DNA of 64,000 nt from Streptomyces chromofuscus (GTDB lineage Bacteria > Actinomycetota > Actinomycetes > Streptomycetales > Streptomycetaceae), in NCBI RefSeq assembly GCF_015160875.1, contig NZ_CP063374.1, forward strand, positions 3,286,001 to 3,350,000. Reading direction: 5' to 3'. Shown here in pieces: positions 34,590 to 44,251 of the stretch (position 1 is the first letter of the stretch; each line of letters starts with the position of its first letter). Below the pieces are notes generated by a model. It did not search any database. It saw only the letters and a program-made list of their open reading frames with translations, and had not been told where the DNA came from. A program made the translations under genes and the position numbers.

Positions 34590-35804
34590 TCAGGCGGCCC
34601 GCCGTCCGCGCCGCCACACCTCGCTCACCAGGGGCACCCCCGGCCGGTACGCCAGATGGACGTGGCTGGGGGCGTCGAGAACGGCCAGGTCGGCGTAGGC
34701 GCCGGGGCTCAGGCGGCCGACGTCGTCGCGGCGCAGGGCACGGGCGCCGCCCGCCGTGGCGGACCAGAGCGCCTCGTCGGGGGTCATCCGCATGTCCCGT
34801 ACCGCCAGGGCGATGCAGAACGGGACGGACGAGGTGAACGACGAGCCGGGGTTGCAGTCCGTCGACAGCGCCACCGTGACGCCCGCGTCCAGCAGCCGCC
34901 GCGCGTCGGGCCACTCGGCGCGCGTGGAGAACTCGGCGCCGGGAAGCAGGGTGGCCACGGTGGAGCTGTTGGCCAGCGCGTCGACGTCCTGGTCGGTGAG
35001 GTGGGTGCAGTGGTCGGCGGAGGCGGCGTCCAGCTCGACGGCGAGCTGGACGCCGGGGCCGTACGTCAGCTGGTTGGCGTGGACGCGCGGGTGCAGGCCC
35101 CTGGCCCTGCCCGCGGTGAGGATGGCGCGGGCCTGGTCGCCGTCGAACGCGCCCTTCTCGCAGAAGACGTCGATCCAGCGGGCGTACGGCGCGCAGGCGT
35201 CGAGCATCTCGCCGGTGACCAGGGCGACGTACGCCGCCGGGTCCTCGGCGTGATCGGGGGGGACGATGTGGGCGCCCAGGTAGGTGACCTCGTCGGTGTG
35301 GGCGGCGGCGATGCGCAGGGCCCGGGACTCGTCCTCGACGGTGAGGCCGTAGCCCGACTTGGTCTCCAGGGTCGTGGTGCCCTGGCGGAGGGCCTCGGCG
35401 AGGTAGCGGGTCAGGGTGGCCTCGAGCTCGGCGTCCGTCGCGGCGCGGGTGGCGGCGACCGTGGTCCGGATGCCGCCCGCGCTGTACGCCCGGCCGGACA
35501 TACGGGCGTTGAACTCCTCCGTGCGGTCGCCCGCGAACACCAGGTGGGAGTGGGAGTCGACGAACCCCGGGATCACCGCGCGGCCGCCGGCGTCGACCCG
35601 GTTGTCAGTGGCGGGTGCTTTGCTTGATTCACCGGTCCACGCGACGCGGTCGCCGTCGATGACGACGGCCGCGTCGTGGATCAGGCCCAGGGGGGATCCG
35701 TCACCGAGGGAGGGGTCGTTGGTGACCAGCGTGGCGATGTTGGTGACGACGGTGGTCGTGCCGTGGGTGGCGCCGGCGGGTGTGGCGCTGGTGGTGCTGC
35801 TCAT
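34590..35804 (-). CDS. hutI: Imidazolonepropionase
   Basis: A 404-residue amidohydrolase that opens imidazolonepropionate to N-formimidoyl-L-glutamate, the third step of histidine breakdown. Metal and substrate motifs are [48 protein letters not shown] and [12 protein letters not shown] 35804 with GAGGACGCC upstream. Last gene of the hutU - M20 - hutF - hutI operon, 32 bp after hutF. Its stop is only 7 bp from the convergent stop of the ricin-domain gene. Confidence 0.95.
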   Translation of the reverse strand: MSSTTSATPAGATHGTTTVVTNIATLVTNDPSLGDGSPLGLIHDAAVVIDGDRVAWTGESSKAPATDNRVDAGGRAVIPGFVDSHSHLVFAGDRTEEFNARMSGRAYSAGGIRTTVAATRAATDAELEATLTRYLAEALRQGTTTLETKSGYGLTVEDESRALRIAAAHTDEVTYLGAHIVPPDHAEDPAAYVALVTGEMLDACAPYARWIDVFCEKGAFDGDQARAILTAGRARGLHPRVHANQLTYGPGVQLAVELDAASADHCTHLTDQDVDALANSSTVATLLPGAEFSTRAEWPDARRLLDAGVTVALSTDCNPGSSFTSSVPFCIALAVRDMRMTPDEALWSATAGGARALRRDDVGRLSPGAYADLAVLDAPSHVHLAYRPGVPLVSEVWRRGRRAA

Positions 35805-35836
35805 GGCGTCCTCATGGGGGTTCGGGTCGGCGGTCG

Positions 35837-37171
35837 TCAGGCACGCAGGGCGTCGACGGCCTGCGCGAGTGCCCGCGGCACATCGGGTACCAGGGTGTGC
35901 GCCCCGTCGCGCACGACGTGCCGCCCGCCGACGACCGTATGGCGGACGTCCGCTGCCGTCGCGGCGAATACGGCCGTCTCGGCGCCCAGCCCGGGCAGCG
36001 GCCCCGCCGTTCTGACCGAGTCGAGCGCGATCGTCGTGAAGTCGGCGAGCCCGCCGGGCTCCAGGGTGCCCGCGTCGGGCCAGCCGAGCGCGGCATGCCC
36101 GTCCGCCGTGGCGGCCCGCAGCAGGGCGGCGGCCGTCCAGTGGCCGCGGGTGCGGGTGCGCAGCCGCTCGTTCAGCTCCATCGCGCGGGCCTCTTCGAGC
36201 AGGTCGACGACGGCATGGCTGTCGGAGCCGAGGGAGAGGGGGGAACCCGCTCGCTGGAGCGCCGCGGCCGGCCCGATGCCGTCCGCGAGGTCCCGCTCCG
36301 TCGTCGGACACATGCAGGTGCCGGTGCCGCTGCGGCCGATCAGGGCGATGTCGTCGTCGGTCAGGTGCGTGTTGTGGACGCCGGTGGTGCGGGGGCCGAG
36401 GACGCCGTGGTCGGCGAGGAGCCGGGTGGGGGTGCGGCCGTGCGCCTCCCGGCAGGCGTCGTTCTCGGCGGTCTGCTCGGACAGGTGCACGTGCAGCGGG
36501 GCCCGCCGCTCCTCGGCCCAGCGCGCCACGGTCGCCAACTGGTCGGCGGGCACGGCCCGTACGGAGTGGATCGCCGCCCCGATCCGTGCGTGATCCCGTT
36601 CCTTGAGAACTGAACAGCGTTCGGCCCAGTGCTCGGCCGTCCGGTCGGAGAAGCGGAGCTGGTGGGCGTTGGGCGGCTGTCCGAAGCCGGAGGAGAGGTA
36701 GCAGGTGTCGAGGAGGGTGATGCGGATCCCGGCTTCGGCGGCTGCCGCGACCAGCGCCTCGCCCATGGCGTTGGGGTCGGCGTAGGGGGTGCCGCCGGAC
36801 GCGTGGTGGACGTAGTGGAACTCGCCGACGGCCGTGATGCCGGCGAGGGCCATCTCGGCGTAGGCCGCCCTCGCCAGCGCGTGGTAGGTGTCCGGGGTGA
36901 GCCGGTCGGCGGTGGCGTACATGACCTCGCGCCACGTCCAGAAGGTGCCCGAGCCGACCTGCACGGTGCCACGCAGGGCGCGGTGGAAGGCGTGGCTGTG
37001 GGCGTTGGCGAGGCCGGGGAGGGTGAGGCCGCGGAGGATCTCGGCGCCGGGGGGCGGACTGCCGACGCCCTGGTGGACGGCGGTGATCCGGCCGTCCTCG
37101 GTGTCGACGGCGACTCCCGGCTCGACGTGATTGCCGAGCCAGGCGTGTTCCAGCCAGTACGTCCGTGTCAC
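35837..37171 (-). CDS. hutF: Formimidoylglutamate deiminase (HutF)
   Basis: A 444-residue amidohydrolase of the HutF type, releasing ammonia from N-formimidoyl-L-glutamate to give N-formyl-L-glutamate. Metal-binding motifs: [18 protein letters not shown] at the N-terminus, [27 protein letters not shown] and [14 protein letters not shown] 37171; this start overlaps the stop of the preceding M20 gene by 4 bp (GTGA), so the two are translationally coupled. It commits the pathway to the formylglutamate branch, which requires a deformylase. Confidence 0.93.
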   Translation of the reverse strand: MTRTYWLEHAWLGNHVEPGVAVDTEDGRITAVHQGVGSPPPGAEILRGLTLPGLANAHSHAFHRALRGTVQVGSGTFWTWREVMYATADRLTPDTYHALARAAYAEMALAGITAVGEFHYVHHASGGTPYADPNAMGEALVAAAAEAGIRITLLDTCYLSSGFGQPPNAHQLRFSDRTAEHWAERCSVLKERDHARIGAAIHSVRAVPADQLATVARWAEERRAPLHVHLSEQTAENDACREAHGRTPTRLLADHGVLGPRTTGVHNTHLTDDDIALIGRSGTGTCMCPTTERDLADGIGPAAALQRAGSPLSLGSDSHAVVDLLEEARAMELNERLRTRTRGHWTAAALLRAATADGHAALGWPDAGTLEPGGLADFTTIALDSVRTAGPLPGLGAETAVFAATAADVRHTVVGGRHVVRDGAHTLVPDVPRALAQAVDALRA

Positions 37172-38457
37172 GCGCAGGCCAGCCCTTCCAGTACGTCGGC
37201 GAGTGCGCTGACCCCGGCCACGCAGTCGTCCTCGGCCGCGAACTCGGCCGGGGAGTGCGAGACGCCGGTGGGGTTGCGCACGAACAGCATGGCGGTCGGG
37301 ATCGTCCCGGCCAGGATCCCGGCGTCGTGTCCGGCGCCGGTGCCGAGGACCGGGACCGTGAGGTCGGTGTCCTTGCCCAGGATGCGGGCGAGTTCGTCGC
37401 GCAGGGCGTGGTCGAACTCGACGACCGGCGTGAAGGACTCCCGTACGACGTCGAGGTCGACGCCGTGGGCGTCGGCGTGCTCGCGGGCCGCCCGCTGGAT
37501 CTCGGTGACGACGGTGTCGAGGGTTTGCTGGTCGGCGGCACGGGAGTCGATCCAGCCGCGCACCAGGGAGGGGACGGCGTTGACGCCGTTGGGTTCGACG
37601 GCGACCTTGCCGAACGTGGCGACGGCCTCACCGAGTTCGGCCGCGCGGCGGGCGGCGAGGACGGTCCCGGCGTACGGCAGCATGGGGTCGCGCCGGTCCA
37701 CGAGCCGGGTGGTGCCGGCGTGGTTGGCCTCGCCCCGGAAGTCGAACCGCCACCGCCCGTGCGGCCAGATGGCGCTGGCGACGCCGACCCGGTCGCCGGA
37801 CAGGTCCAGGGCGCGGCCCTGTTCGACGTGCAGCTCGACGAAGGCGCCGATGCGGGCCAGCCGTTCGGGGTCGGGTCCGATGGCGTCGGGGTCGTGTCCG
37901 GCGGCCTCCATGGCCCGCGGCAGGGTGATGCCCTCGGCGTCGGTCAGGCGGTGCGCCTGCTCGACGGTGAGCTGCCCGGCGGCGAGCCGCGACCCGACGC
38001 AGGCGAGCCCGAAGCGGGCGCCCTCCTCGTCGCCGAAGTTGACGATGCCGAGGGGTTTGCCGAACCGCACGCCGCGGTTGCGCAGTTCGTCCAGCGCGGC
38101 GAACGACGACACGACCCCGAGGGGACCGTCGAAGGCCCCGCCGTCGGGCACGGAGTCGAGATGCGACCCGGTGACGACGGCGTCCCCCCGGGCGGGATCG
38201 CCGAGCCAGGCCCACTGGTTGCCGTTCCGGTCCAGCTCGTGGACCAGCCCGCGCGCCTCGGCCTGCGCCCGGAACCAGTCACGGCACTCACGGTCGGCCC
38301 CGGTCCAGGCGAAGCGGCGGTAGCCGCGGGTGCCGGGGTGCCGGCCGATGGGGAGCAGTTCGCGCCACATCGCGTGGAACGAGGCGCCACCCGGGGCGGC
38401 GGCGGCCGCGGGCGGCGCGGCGTACGCGTCGCCCGGACCGTTCCCGTCCCGGGTCAC
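37168..38457 (-). CDS. M20-family amidohydrolase, candidate N-formylglutamate amidohydrolase
   Basis: A 429-residue M20/M28-type metallo-amidohydrolase of the allantoate amidohydrolase/N-carbamoylase group. Metal ligands are visible in [29 protein letters not shown] and [11 protein letters not shown]; the dimerisation insert has [10 protein letters not shown]; the last ligand His is in [12 protein letters not shown]. By name it would be called allantoate amidohydrolase, but it lies between hutU and hutF with 4-bp GTGA overlaps on both sides. I infer it cleaves N-formylglutamate, the HutF product, in place of HutG. GTG 38457. No other deformylase gene is in the operon. Confidence 0.88.
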   Translation of the reverse strand: MTRDGNGPGDAYAAPPAAAAAPGGASFHAMWRELLPIGRHPGTRGYRRFAWTGADRECRDWFRAQAEARGLVHELDRNGNQWAWLGDPARGDAVVTGSHLDSVPDGGAFDGPLGVVSSFAALDELRNRGVRFGKPLGIVNFGDEEGARFGLACVGSRLAAGQLTVEQAHRLTDAEGITLPRAMEAAGHDPDAIGPDPERLARIGAFVELHVEQGRALDLSGDRVGVASAIWPHGRWRFDFRGEANHAGTTRLVDRRDPMLPYAGTVLAARRAAELGEAVATFGKVAVEPNGVNAVPSLVRGWIDSRAADQQTLDTVVTEIQRAAREHADAHGVDLDVVRESFTPVVEFDHALRDELARILGKDTDLTVPVLGTGAGHDAGILAGTIPTAMLFVRNPTGVSHSPAEFAAEDDCVAGVSALADVLEGLACA

Positions 38458-40118
38458 GCCTGGTCACCCTCACGCATCGGCACCCGCACGCCCCGCTGCG
38501 ACGCCACCGACTCGGCGATGTCGTAGCCCGCGTCCACGTGCCGGATGACGCCCATCCCGGGGTCGTTGGTCAGCACCCGCCGGATCTTCTCGCCGGCCAG
38601 CGCCGTGCCGTCGGCCACCGTCACCTGGCCGGCGTGCATGGACCGTCCCATGCCGACGCCGCCGCCGTGGTGCAGGGACACCCAGGAGGCGCCCGACGCC
38701 ACGTTCACCATGGCGTTCAGCAGCGGCCAGTCGGCGATCGCGTCGGAGCCGTCGAGCATGGCCTCGGTCTCCCGGTAGGGGGAGGCCACGGAGCCGCAGT
38801 CGAGGTGGTCGCGCCCGATGACGATCGGTGCGGCCAGCTCCCCGCTCGCGACCATGTCGTTGAACCGCTCGCCCGCCTTGTCCCGCTCGCCGTAGCCGAG
38901 CCAGCAGATCCGGGCGGGCAGTCCCTGGAAGTGCACCCGCTCCCCGGCCAGGCGGATCCAGCGGGCCAGGGACTCGTTCTCGGGGAACAGGTCGAGGATG
39001 GCCTTGTCCGTCTTGGCGATGTCGGCGGGATCCCCGGACAGGGCGGCCCAACGGAAGGGGCCCTTGCCCTCGCAGAACAGCGGGCGGATGTAGGCGGGGA
39101 CGAAGCCCGGGAAGGCGAACGCCCGGTCGTACCCGGCGAGCTGCGCCTCGCCGCGGATGGAGTTGCCGTAGTCGAACACCTCGGCGCCGGCGTCCATGAA
39201 GCCCACCATCGCCTCGACGTGCCGGGCCATCGACTCGCGGGCCCGCGTGGTGAAGCCCGCCGGGTCCTTCGCCGCGTAGGACGCCATCTCGTCGAAGGCG
39301 ACCCCGAGCGGCAGGTACGCCAGCGGGTCGTGCGCCGAGGTCTGGTCGGTGACGATGTCGATCGGCGCACCCATGGCCAGCAGTTGCGGCACCAGCTCCG
39401 CCGCGTTGCCGAGGACGCCGATGGACAGCGGGCGGCGCGCGTCTCGGGCCTCGGTGGCGAGCTGGAGGGCGTGGTCGAGGGAGTCGGCCTTCACGTCGAG
39501 GTAGCGGTGCTCGATGCGCCGCTCGATGGCGCGCGGGTCGCAGTCGACGCAGATCGCCACGCCGTCGTTCATCGTCACGGCGAGCGGCTGGGCGCCGCCC
39601 ATCCCGCCGAGTCCGGCCGTGAGGGTGATGGTCCCGGCGAGCGTGCCGCCGAACTTCTTCGCGGCGACGGCGGCGAAGGTCTCGTAGGTGCCCTGGAGGA
39701 TGCCCTGGGTGCCGATGTAGATCCAGGAACCGGCGGTCATCTGCCCGTACATGGTCAGGCCGAGGGCCTCCAGGCGGCGGAACTCCTCCCAGTTGGCCCA
39801 GTCGCCGACCAGGTTGGAGTTGGCGATGAGGACGCGCGGCGCCCACTCGTGGGTCTGCATGACGCCGACCGGGCGGCCGGACTGGACGAGCATCGTCTCG
39901 TCCTGCTTCAGCGTCTTCAGGGTGCGCACCATCGCGTCGAAGGACCGCCAGTCCCGCGCCGCCTTGCCGGTGCCGCCGTAGACGACGAGCTTGTCGGGGT
40001 GTTCGGCGACCTCGGGGTCGAGGTTGTTCTGCAGCATCCGCAGGGCAGCCTCCTGCTGCCAGCCCAGGGCGCTCGGCTGCGTACCGCGCGGCGCTCGTAC
40101 GGGGCGGGGTCCTGACAT
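38454..40118 (-). CDS. hutU: Urocanate hydratase
   Basis: A 554-residue NAD-dependent urocanase, second step of histidine degradation, converting urocanate to imidazolonepropionate. Family hallmarks: [47 protein letters not shown] (NAD loop), [18 protein letters not shown] and [23 protein letters not shown] 40118 with GAGG seven nt upstream. First gene of the hut operon, its stop overlapping the next start by 4 bp. The enzyme that makes urocanate (hutH) is not in this operon. A palindrome at 40173-40201 likely controls it. Confidence 0.97.
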   Translation of the reverse strand: MSGPRPVRAPRGTQPSALGWQQEAALRMLQNNLDPEVAEHPDKLVVYGGTGKAARDWRSFDAMVRTLKTLKQDETMLVQSGRPVGVMQTHEWAPRVLIANSNLVGDWANWEEFRRLEALGLTMYGQMTAGSWIYIGTQGILQGTYETFAAVAAKKFGGTLAGTITLTAGLGGMGGAQPLAVTMNDGVAICVDCDPRAIERRIEHRYLDVKADSLDHALQLATEARDARRPLSIGVLGNAAELVPQLLAMGAPIDIVTDQTSAHDPLAYLPLGVAFDEMASYAAKDPAGFTTRARESMARHVEAMVGFMDAGAEVFDYGNSIRGEAQLAGYDRAFAFPGFVPAYIRPLFCEGKGPFRWAALSGDPADIAKTDKAILDLFPENESLARWIRLAGERVHFQGLPARICWLGYGERDKAGERFNDMVASGELAAPIVIGRDHLDCGSVASPYRETEAMLDGSDAIADWPLLNAMVNVASGASWVSLHHGGGVGMGRSMHAGQVTVADGTALAGEKIRRVLTNDPGMGVIRHVDAGYDIAESVASQRGVRVPMREGDQA

Positions 40119-40172
40119 GGTCTGCCTCCCTGGTGACTGCTCTCGCGGAGCTCCCTGCGGAATGTTGCTGCG

Positions 40173-40201
40173 TCTATTCACATCCTGGCCTTCTGAATAG
40201 A
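40173..40201. promoter_or_regulatory. Inverted repeat upstream of hutU, operator candidate
   Basis: TCTATTCA and TGAATAGA form an 8-bp perfect inverted repeat with 13 nt between, 55 bp upstream of the hutU start, in an A+T-rich patch. CTAGTCAATAG follows at once. The position suits a repressor of the hut operon and possibly of the divergent PLP gene. Confidence 0.5.
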
Positions 40202-40260
40202 GCTAGTCAATAGCGGGGGGTCCCCGGACGGCGCGACGCCGCGGGTGTTTGGCTGGATGC

Positions 40261-41667
40261 ATGAGGCATCGACAGGACGGGGACGACGTGCACGACGTTC
40301 ATGAAGGCGGGGCGGGCGGCGGCGAGAGGTCGGCGCGGCGCGACGAGGCGGTCCGGGCTGCCGTCGAGCAGGGGCTGCTGAGCCGGGACGTCCCCCTCGC
40401 CGGGCTGCTCGACGTCACCGGCATCAGGGAGTCGGCGGCGGAGCTGCGCGCGGCGTTCGACGCGGTGGTGGCACCCGGCACGCCCGTGCTGCACGCGTTC
40501 GCGGTGAAGGCGGCCCCGCTGGTCCCGGTGCTGCGGCTGCTGCGCGACGAGGGCATCGGCGCGGAGGTGGCGAGCCCGGGGGAGCTGGCCCTGGCCCGGG
40601 CGGCCGGGGTGGCGCCGGAGCGGACGGTGCTGGACTCGCCCGCGAAGACACCGGCGGAGCTGCGCGAGGCGCTGGCGCTGGGCATCGCCGTGAACGCGGA
40701 CAACCCGCAGGAGCTGGAGCGCATCGACGCCCTGATGCGGTCCGCCCCCAGCCGCTCCCCCCTCGGCATCCGGGTGAACCCGCAGGTCGGCGGCGGTTCC
40801 ATCGAGGCGCTGTCCACCGCCACGGCGACCTCGAAGTTCGGGGTGGCGCTGCGGGACGAAGGGGCGCGCGAGTGGGTGATACGGGCGTACGCCGAGCGCC
40901 CCTGGCTGACGCGGCTGCACGCGCACACCGGGTCGCAGGGCATCCCGCTGTCGAGGATGACCGAGGGCGTGGCGGCGGCGTACGCGCTGGCGGAGGAGAT
41001 CAACCGGCGGATCGGGCGGCCGCAGGTCGACACGATCGACATCGGCGGCGGGCTGCCGGTGAACTTCGCCTCGGAGGCGACGACGCCGACGTACACGCAG
41101 TACGCGCGGATGCTGAAGGGGGCGGTGCCGGGGCTGTTCGACGGGCGCTACGGGCTGGTCACCGAGTTCGGGCGGTCACTGCTGGCCAAGCACGGCACGG
41201 TGGTGGCGCGGGTGGAGTACGCCAAGAGCGCGGGCGGCCGGCCGGTGGCGGTGACGCACGCGGGCGTGCAGGTGGCGACGCGGACGGTGTACGCGCCGGG
41301 ATCGTGGCCACTGCGGATCGCCGCGTACGACGCCAAGGGGCGGCCGAAGGAGGGGCCGGCGGTGGTGCAGGACGTCGCGGGACCCGCGTGCTTCGCGGGC
41401 GACCTGCTGGCCGAGGGGCGCGAGTTGCCGCTGCTGGAGCAGGGGGACTACGCGGCGGCGCTGGACACGGGGGCGTACTACTTCGCCCACCACTACGCGT
41501 ACAACTCCCTGGCCCGACCGGGCATCTACGGTTTCGTCCCGGACGGCGCGGGCGGCGTGGCCTTCGCGACCGTCCGTACGCCGCAGACGCTCGACGAGAT
41601 CGTGGCCGAGTCGGGCGGGGCGCACGCGGGCACGCTCGCCGAGCTTCCTGCACCCGCGCGGGAGTGA
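40261..41667 (+). CDS. Fold-type III PLP decarboxylase-like protein
   Basis: About 468 residues, related to diaminopimelate/ornithine decarboxylases and alanine racemase-fold enzymes. The PLP Lys is in HAFAVKAAPLVPVL. GIRVNPQVGG, SKFGVAL, LHAHTGSQG and DTIDIGGGLPVNF follow. The second half carries CFAGDLLAEGRELPLLEQGD (the active-site Cys region) and GAYYFAHHYAYNSLARPG. The substrate may be an amino acid other than diaminopimelate; true lysA products usually keep stricter motifs. The start is uncertain: ATG 40261 is used, with GTG 40288 (behind GGGGACGAC) and TTG 40249 as alternatives. Divergent from hutU; a link with histidine catabolism is possible but unproven. Confidence 0.82.
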   Translation: MRHRQDGDDVHDVHEGGAGGGERSARRDEAVRAAVEQGLLSRDVPLAGLLDVTGIRESAAELRAAFDAVVAPGTPVLHAFAVKAAPLVPVLRLLRDEGIGAEVASPGELALARAAGVAPERTVLDSPAKTPAELREALALGIAVNADNPQELERIDALMRSAPSRSPLGIRVNPQVGGGSIEALSTATATSKFGVALRDEGAREWVIRAYAERPWLTRLHAHTGSQGIPLSRMTEGVAAAYALAEEINRRIGRPQVDTIDIGGGLPVNFASEATTPTYTQYARMLKGAVPGLFDGRYGLVTEFGRSLLAKHGTVVARVEYAKSAGGRPVAVTHAGVQVATRTVYAPGSWPLRIAAYDAKGRPKEGPAVVQDVAGPACFAGDLLAEGRELPLLEQGDYAAALDTGAYYFAHHYAYNSLARPGIYGFVPDGAGGVAFATVRTPQTLDEIVAESGGAHAGTLAELPAPARE

Positions 41668-41814
41668 TCAACTCCTCCGGAAACGACGCCAGTTGACCCA
41701 CACTAGTCACTCGTCGCATGTTCCACCGGAAAATGCCAGAACGCTCACCTGTCGCACACACGTTGCGTAGTCTCTGGGTCACTCAGCCGAACCCCGGCAG
41801 GAGGGGAGTCTAGG

Positions 41815-42225
41815 GTGCCCGGAATCGACGAGTGCCTACTGGAGGCCATGCGGCTGCCCGGAGCACGAGGGGCCGCACTGGTCGACTGGACGAGCGGGCT
41901 GGCCCTGGGCACCGTCGGCGAGCCCCCGGGCGGCGACCACGAGGCGGCGGCGGCCGAGGCCGCGGAACTGGCCCGGCTGGCCGCCGAGCAGCGGGCGTTC
42001 GCCCCGGTCGGCGGCGGTGACGGCGAGGACGGGGAGGAACCCGCCGACCCGCCCGTCGAGGACCTGATCCTCAGCAACCGGGACAGTTATCACGTCCTGC
42101 GGTTCGTGCGGACGTCGTTCGACAGCAGCGTCTTCCTGCACCTGTGGCTGGCCCGGGCGGACGGCAACCTCGCACTGGCCCGCATCCGCCTGGGCGAGAT
42201 GGCCGGGCGGCTGGTGCTGGGATGA
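41815..42225 (+). CDS. Roadblock/LC7-like small protein 1
   Basis: A 136-residue protein, paralogous to the product at 43862-44236: GARGAALVDWTSGLALGTVG parallels GATGVALVDYTTGMALGTLG, and the C-termini align (YHVLRFVRTSF, FLHLWLARADGNLALARI). An acidic insert (GGGDGEDGEEPADPP) is unique to this copy. The fold suggests a roadblock-type dimeric scaffold, as found with small GTPases and in streptomycete conservons. GTG 41815 behind GGAGGGG. First of four genes coupled or closely spaced in one direction. Function not known. Confidence 0.75.
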   Translation: MPGIDECLLEAMRLPGARGAALVDWTSGLALGTVGEPPGGDHEAAAAEAAELARLAAEQRAFAPVGGGDGEDGEEPADPPVEDLILSNRDSYHVLRFVRTSFDSSVFLHLWLARADGNLALARIRLGEMAGRLVLG

Positions 42226-43262
42226 CCATGGTCAGCACCACCCCACCACCCAGACTGCCGGTGAGAGACAAGGCCGCCCGGCCCCGTACCGGCGGCGTCT
42301 CCCCGATGCTCACCCGCCTCGCCGCAGAGCGCGCCACCGGTGTCCTGGTCCGCGCGACGGGCACCCTGTACCTCGCCGAGGGCCGGGTGGTGCACGCCGA
42401 GAGCCCTCTCGCGCCCGGCCTCGACGTGCTCCTCACGGCCCACGGCACCCTCGACGCGCGGGACTGGCAGGACGCCCTCGACCGGGCCGGCGAGCCGGAC
42501 ACTGCCGACCGCCTCCTCCTCGACGGCGGCCGACTCGCGCCCGGCGCGCTGGAGTTGTGCCATCTGAGCGCGCTGTACGACGCCGCGTACTTCGCGCTCG
42601 CGCCCAGCAGCACCCCGGGCCGCTTCCGGTACGGCACCACGCACTGGCTCGGTTCCGTGCACCCGGTCGCGGTCGGCGCCGTCGAGCAGGAGACGCTCCG
42701 CCGCCGCGCCCTGCTGCACCGCATCTGGCCGGACCCGGCGACCGACAGCGCACCGCTGGAACGCGTGGACACCGCCGCCGCCCCGGCGGTCCCGCTCCGG
42801 CAGAGCGCGGTACTGGCCCTGGTGGACGGCGTGCGCACCGCCACGGACATCGCCCGCGACCTGGGCAGACCGGCCTTCCACACCCTGGTGTCGATACGCC
42901 GCCTGGCGGCGGCCGGCCTGATCGCGCCCCGCCCGCCCCTGCCGGGCACAGGCGGCCCCCGGACCGAGCACCCGTTACCGGACCAGGGCGTCCTCACCGC
43001 ACCCGGCCACCCCTCCCCCGGGCACACCGCCCCCACCGACCCCGGGAGCGCCGGTGCCACCACCCGCACCGGCCCGGCGCACGCCGCCCCCCGCACCGGC
43101 CACGCGCGCGCCGACGACCCCAGCGCTCCCGAGCCCCCGGGGCACGCCGCTCCGGGACACCCCGGGCACCTCGATACCCCCGCCCCCACATGGCCCGACC
43201 CCGCCGAACACCCCGACATCGCACTGCTGAAGAGGGTCAGGGATGCGCTGGAGGCCCTTTGA
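42222..43262 (+). CDS. DUF4388/helix-turn-helix-like protein with TTA codon
   Basis: A 346-residue protein, start ATG 42222 overlapping the previous stop by 4 bp (ATGA). The N-terminal half resembles DUF4388-type sensor/scaffold domains (GVLVRATGTLYLAEGRVVHA, LLTAHGTLDARDWQDAL). The middle has a winged-helix-like segment (SAVLALVDGVRTATDIARDL, HTLVSIRRLAAAGLI). The C-terminal 90 residues are a Pro/Gly/His/Thr-rich disordered tail. Leu252 is encoded by TTA (42975-42977), the only in-frame TTA I found in the window; it should need the bldA tRNA. Role unknown; roadblock genes on both sides suggest a common complex. Confidence 0.75.
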   Translation: MTMVSTTPPPRLPVRDKAARPRTGGVSPMLTRLAAERATGVLVRATGTLYLAEGRVVHAESPLAPGLDVLLTAHGTLDARDWQDALDRAGEPDTADRLLLDGGRLAPGALELCHLSALYDAAYFALAPSSTPGRFRYGTTHWLGSVHPVAVGAVEQETLRRRALLHRIWPDPATDSAPLERVDTAAAPAVPLRQSAVLALVDGVRTATDIARDLGRPAFHTLVSIRRLAAAGLIAPRPPLPGTGGPRTEHPLPDQGVLTAPGHPSPGHTAPTDPGSAGATTRTGPAHAAPRTGHARADDPSAPEPPGHAAPGHPGHLDTPAPTWPDPAEHPDIALLKRVRDALEAL

Positions 43263-43359
43263 GCGGCAGCAACCGCCGCAGCCCGCACCGCGACAGCCGA
43301 CGCCGCGCCGAGCGACGCCGCGCCAACCGCCTCGACCGCCCGCCGAGAGGAGAGCCCTG

Positions 43360-43845
43360 ATGGCGGTGGAACCCCCGATCCTCGACGAACTCCACCGGCT
43401 GAGAGCCCGCGTCCCCCAACTGACCGGCGCCCTCGCCGCCAGCGTGGACGGCCTGGTCATCGCCCACGACACCCCCGGCGTCGAGCCGGACGGCCTCGCC
43501 GCCCTCACCGCCGCCGCACTCGGCGTCGCGGTACGGGTCACAGACGCGACCGGCCGGGGTGACCTGCGCGAACTGCTGGTCCGCGGCGTCAGCGGCTACG
43601 TGGCGACGTACGCCGCGGGCCAGACCGCCGTACTGACGCTGCTCGCCGAGGACCGCGTGAACGTCGGCCGCCTGCACCTGGAGGGCCGCCGCACCGGCGC
43701 CCGCATCGGTGAGCTGGTCGACAACCTGCCACCGGCCCCACCCGAGCCCCCCACGCGGCCCGAGACGGCCCCCACGACCCGCTCCAAGCCCGTCCGCCGG
43801 ACTCCCCGCACCCCCACGAACACATCCACCACCACGGAAAACTGA
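43360..43845 (+). CDS. Roadblock/LC7 domain protein 2
   Basis: A 161-residue protein whose first 115 residues look like a roadblock/LC7 domain: LRARVPQLTGALAASVDGLV, then IAHDTPGVEPDGLAALTAAA and TAVLTLLAEDRVNVGRLHLEG. The C-terminal tail is Pro/Thr/Arg-rich. ATG 43360 has AGGAG at 7 nt. A longer form from ATG 43243 (behind GAGGG, overlapping the previous gene by 20 bp) would add a Pro/Arg-rich N-terminus and cannot be excluded. In conservons the CvnB homologue partners a kinase and a GTPase; neither is present here. Confidence 0.8.
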   Translation: MAVEPPILDELHRLRARVPQLTGALAASVDGLVIAHDTPGVEPDGLAALTAAALGVAVRVTDATGRGDLRELLVRGVSGYVATYAAGQTAVLTLLAEDRVNVGRLHLEGRRTGARIGELVDNLPPAPPEPPTRPETAPTTRSKPVRRTPRTPTNTSTTTEN

Positions 43846-43861
43846 GAGGAACCCAACCACC

Positions 43862-44236
43862 ATGGCCAACACCGAGACCGCCCTCAAGGAAGCACTCGCC
43901 TCGATCGAGGGCGCCACCGGAGTAGCCCTCGTCGACTACACCACCGGCATGGCCCTCGGCACGCTGGGCGGCAGCAAGAGCTTCGACCTCAACGTCGCCG
44001 CCGCCGGCAACACCGACGTGGTACGCGCCAAGATGCGCACGATGGAGCACTTGGGGCTCAAGGGCCAGATCGAGGACATCCTGATCACGCTGACGGACCA
44101 GTACCACCTGATCCGCCTGCTCAGCGGCCGCAGCGGCAACGGGCTGTTCCTCTACCTGGCCCTCGACGCCAAACGCGCCAACCTCGCGATGGCCCGCCAT
44201 CAGCTGCGGCGCATCGAGGAGGAACTCGAGGTCTGA
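43862..44236 (+). CDS. Roadblock/LC7-like small protein 3
   Basis: A 124-residue protein, close paralogue of the first gene of the cluster but without its acidic insert. It has TALKEALASIEGATGVALVD, the central IEDILITLTDQYHLIRLLSG and FLYLALDAKRANLAMARHQL. ATG 43862 behind GAGAGGA at a rather long spacer. It is probably expressed with the three genes before it. The stop codon is part of a hairpin shared with the convergent gene. No enzymatic motif is visible; a scaffold or GTPase-regulating role is an inference from fold family. Confidence 0.78.
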   Translation: MANTETALKEALASIEGATGVALVDYTTGMALGTLGGSKSFDLNVAAAGNTDVVRAKMRTMEHLGLKGQIEDILITLTDQYHLIRLLSGRSGNGLFLYLALDAKRANLAMARHQLRRIEEELEV

Positions 44237-44251
44237 CGCGCGCCTCAGACC
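44230..44251. terminator. Short hairpin joining two convergent stop codons
   Basis: GGTCTGA / TCAGACC, a 7-bp stem with an 8-nt loop. Each arm contains the stop codon of one of the two convergent genes, which end 8 bp apart. The stem is short, so the terminator call is tentative. Confidence 0.4.
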
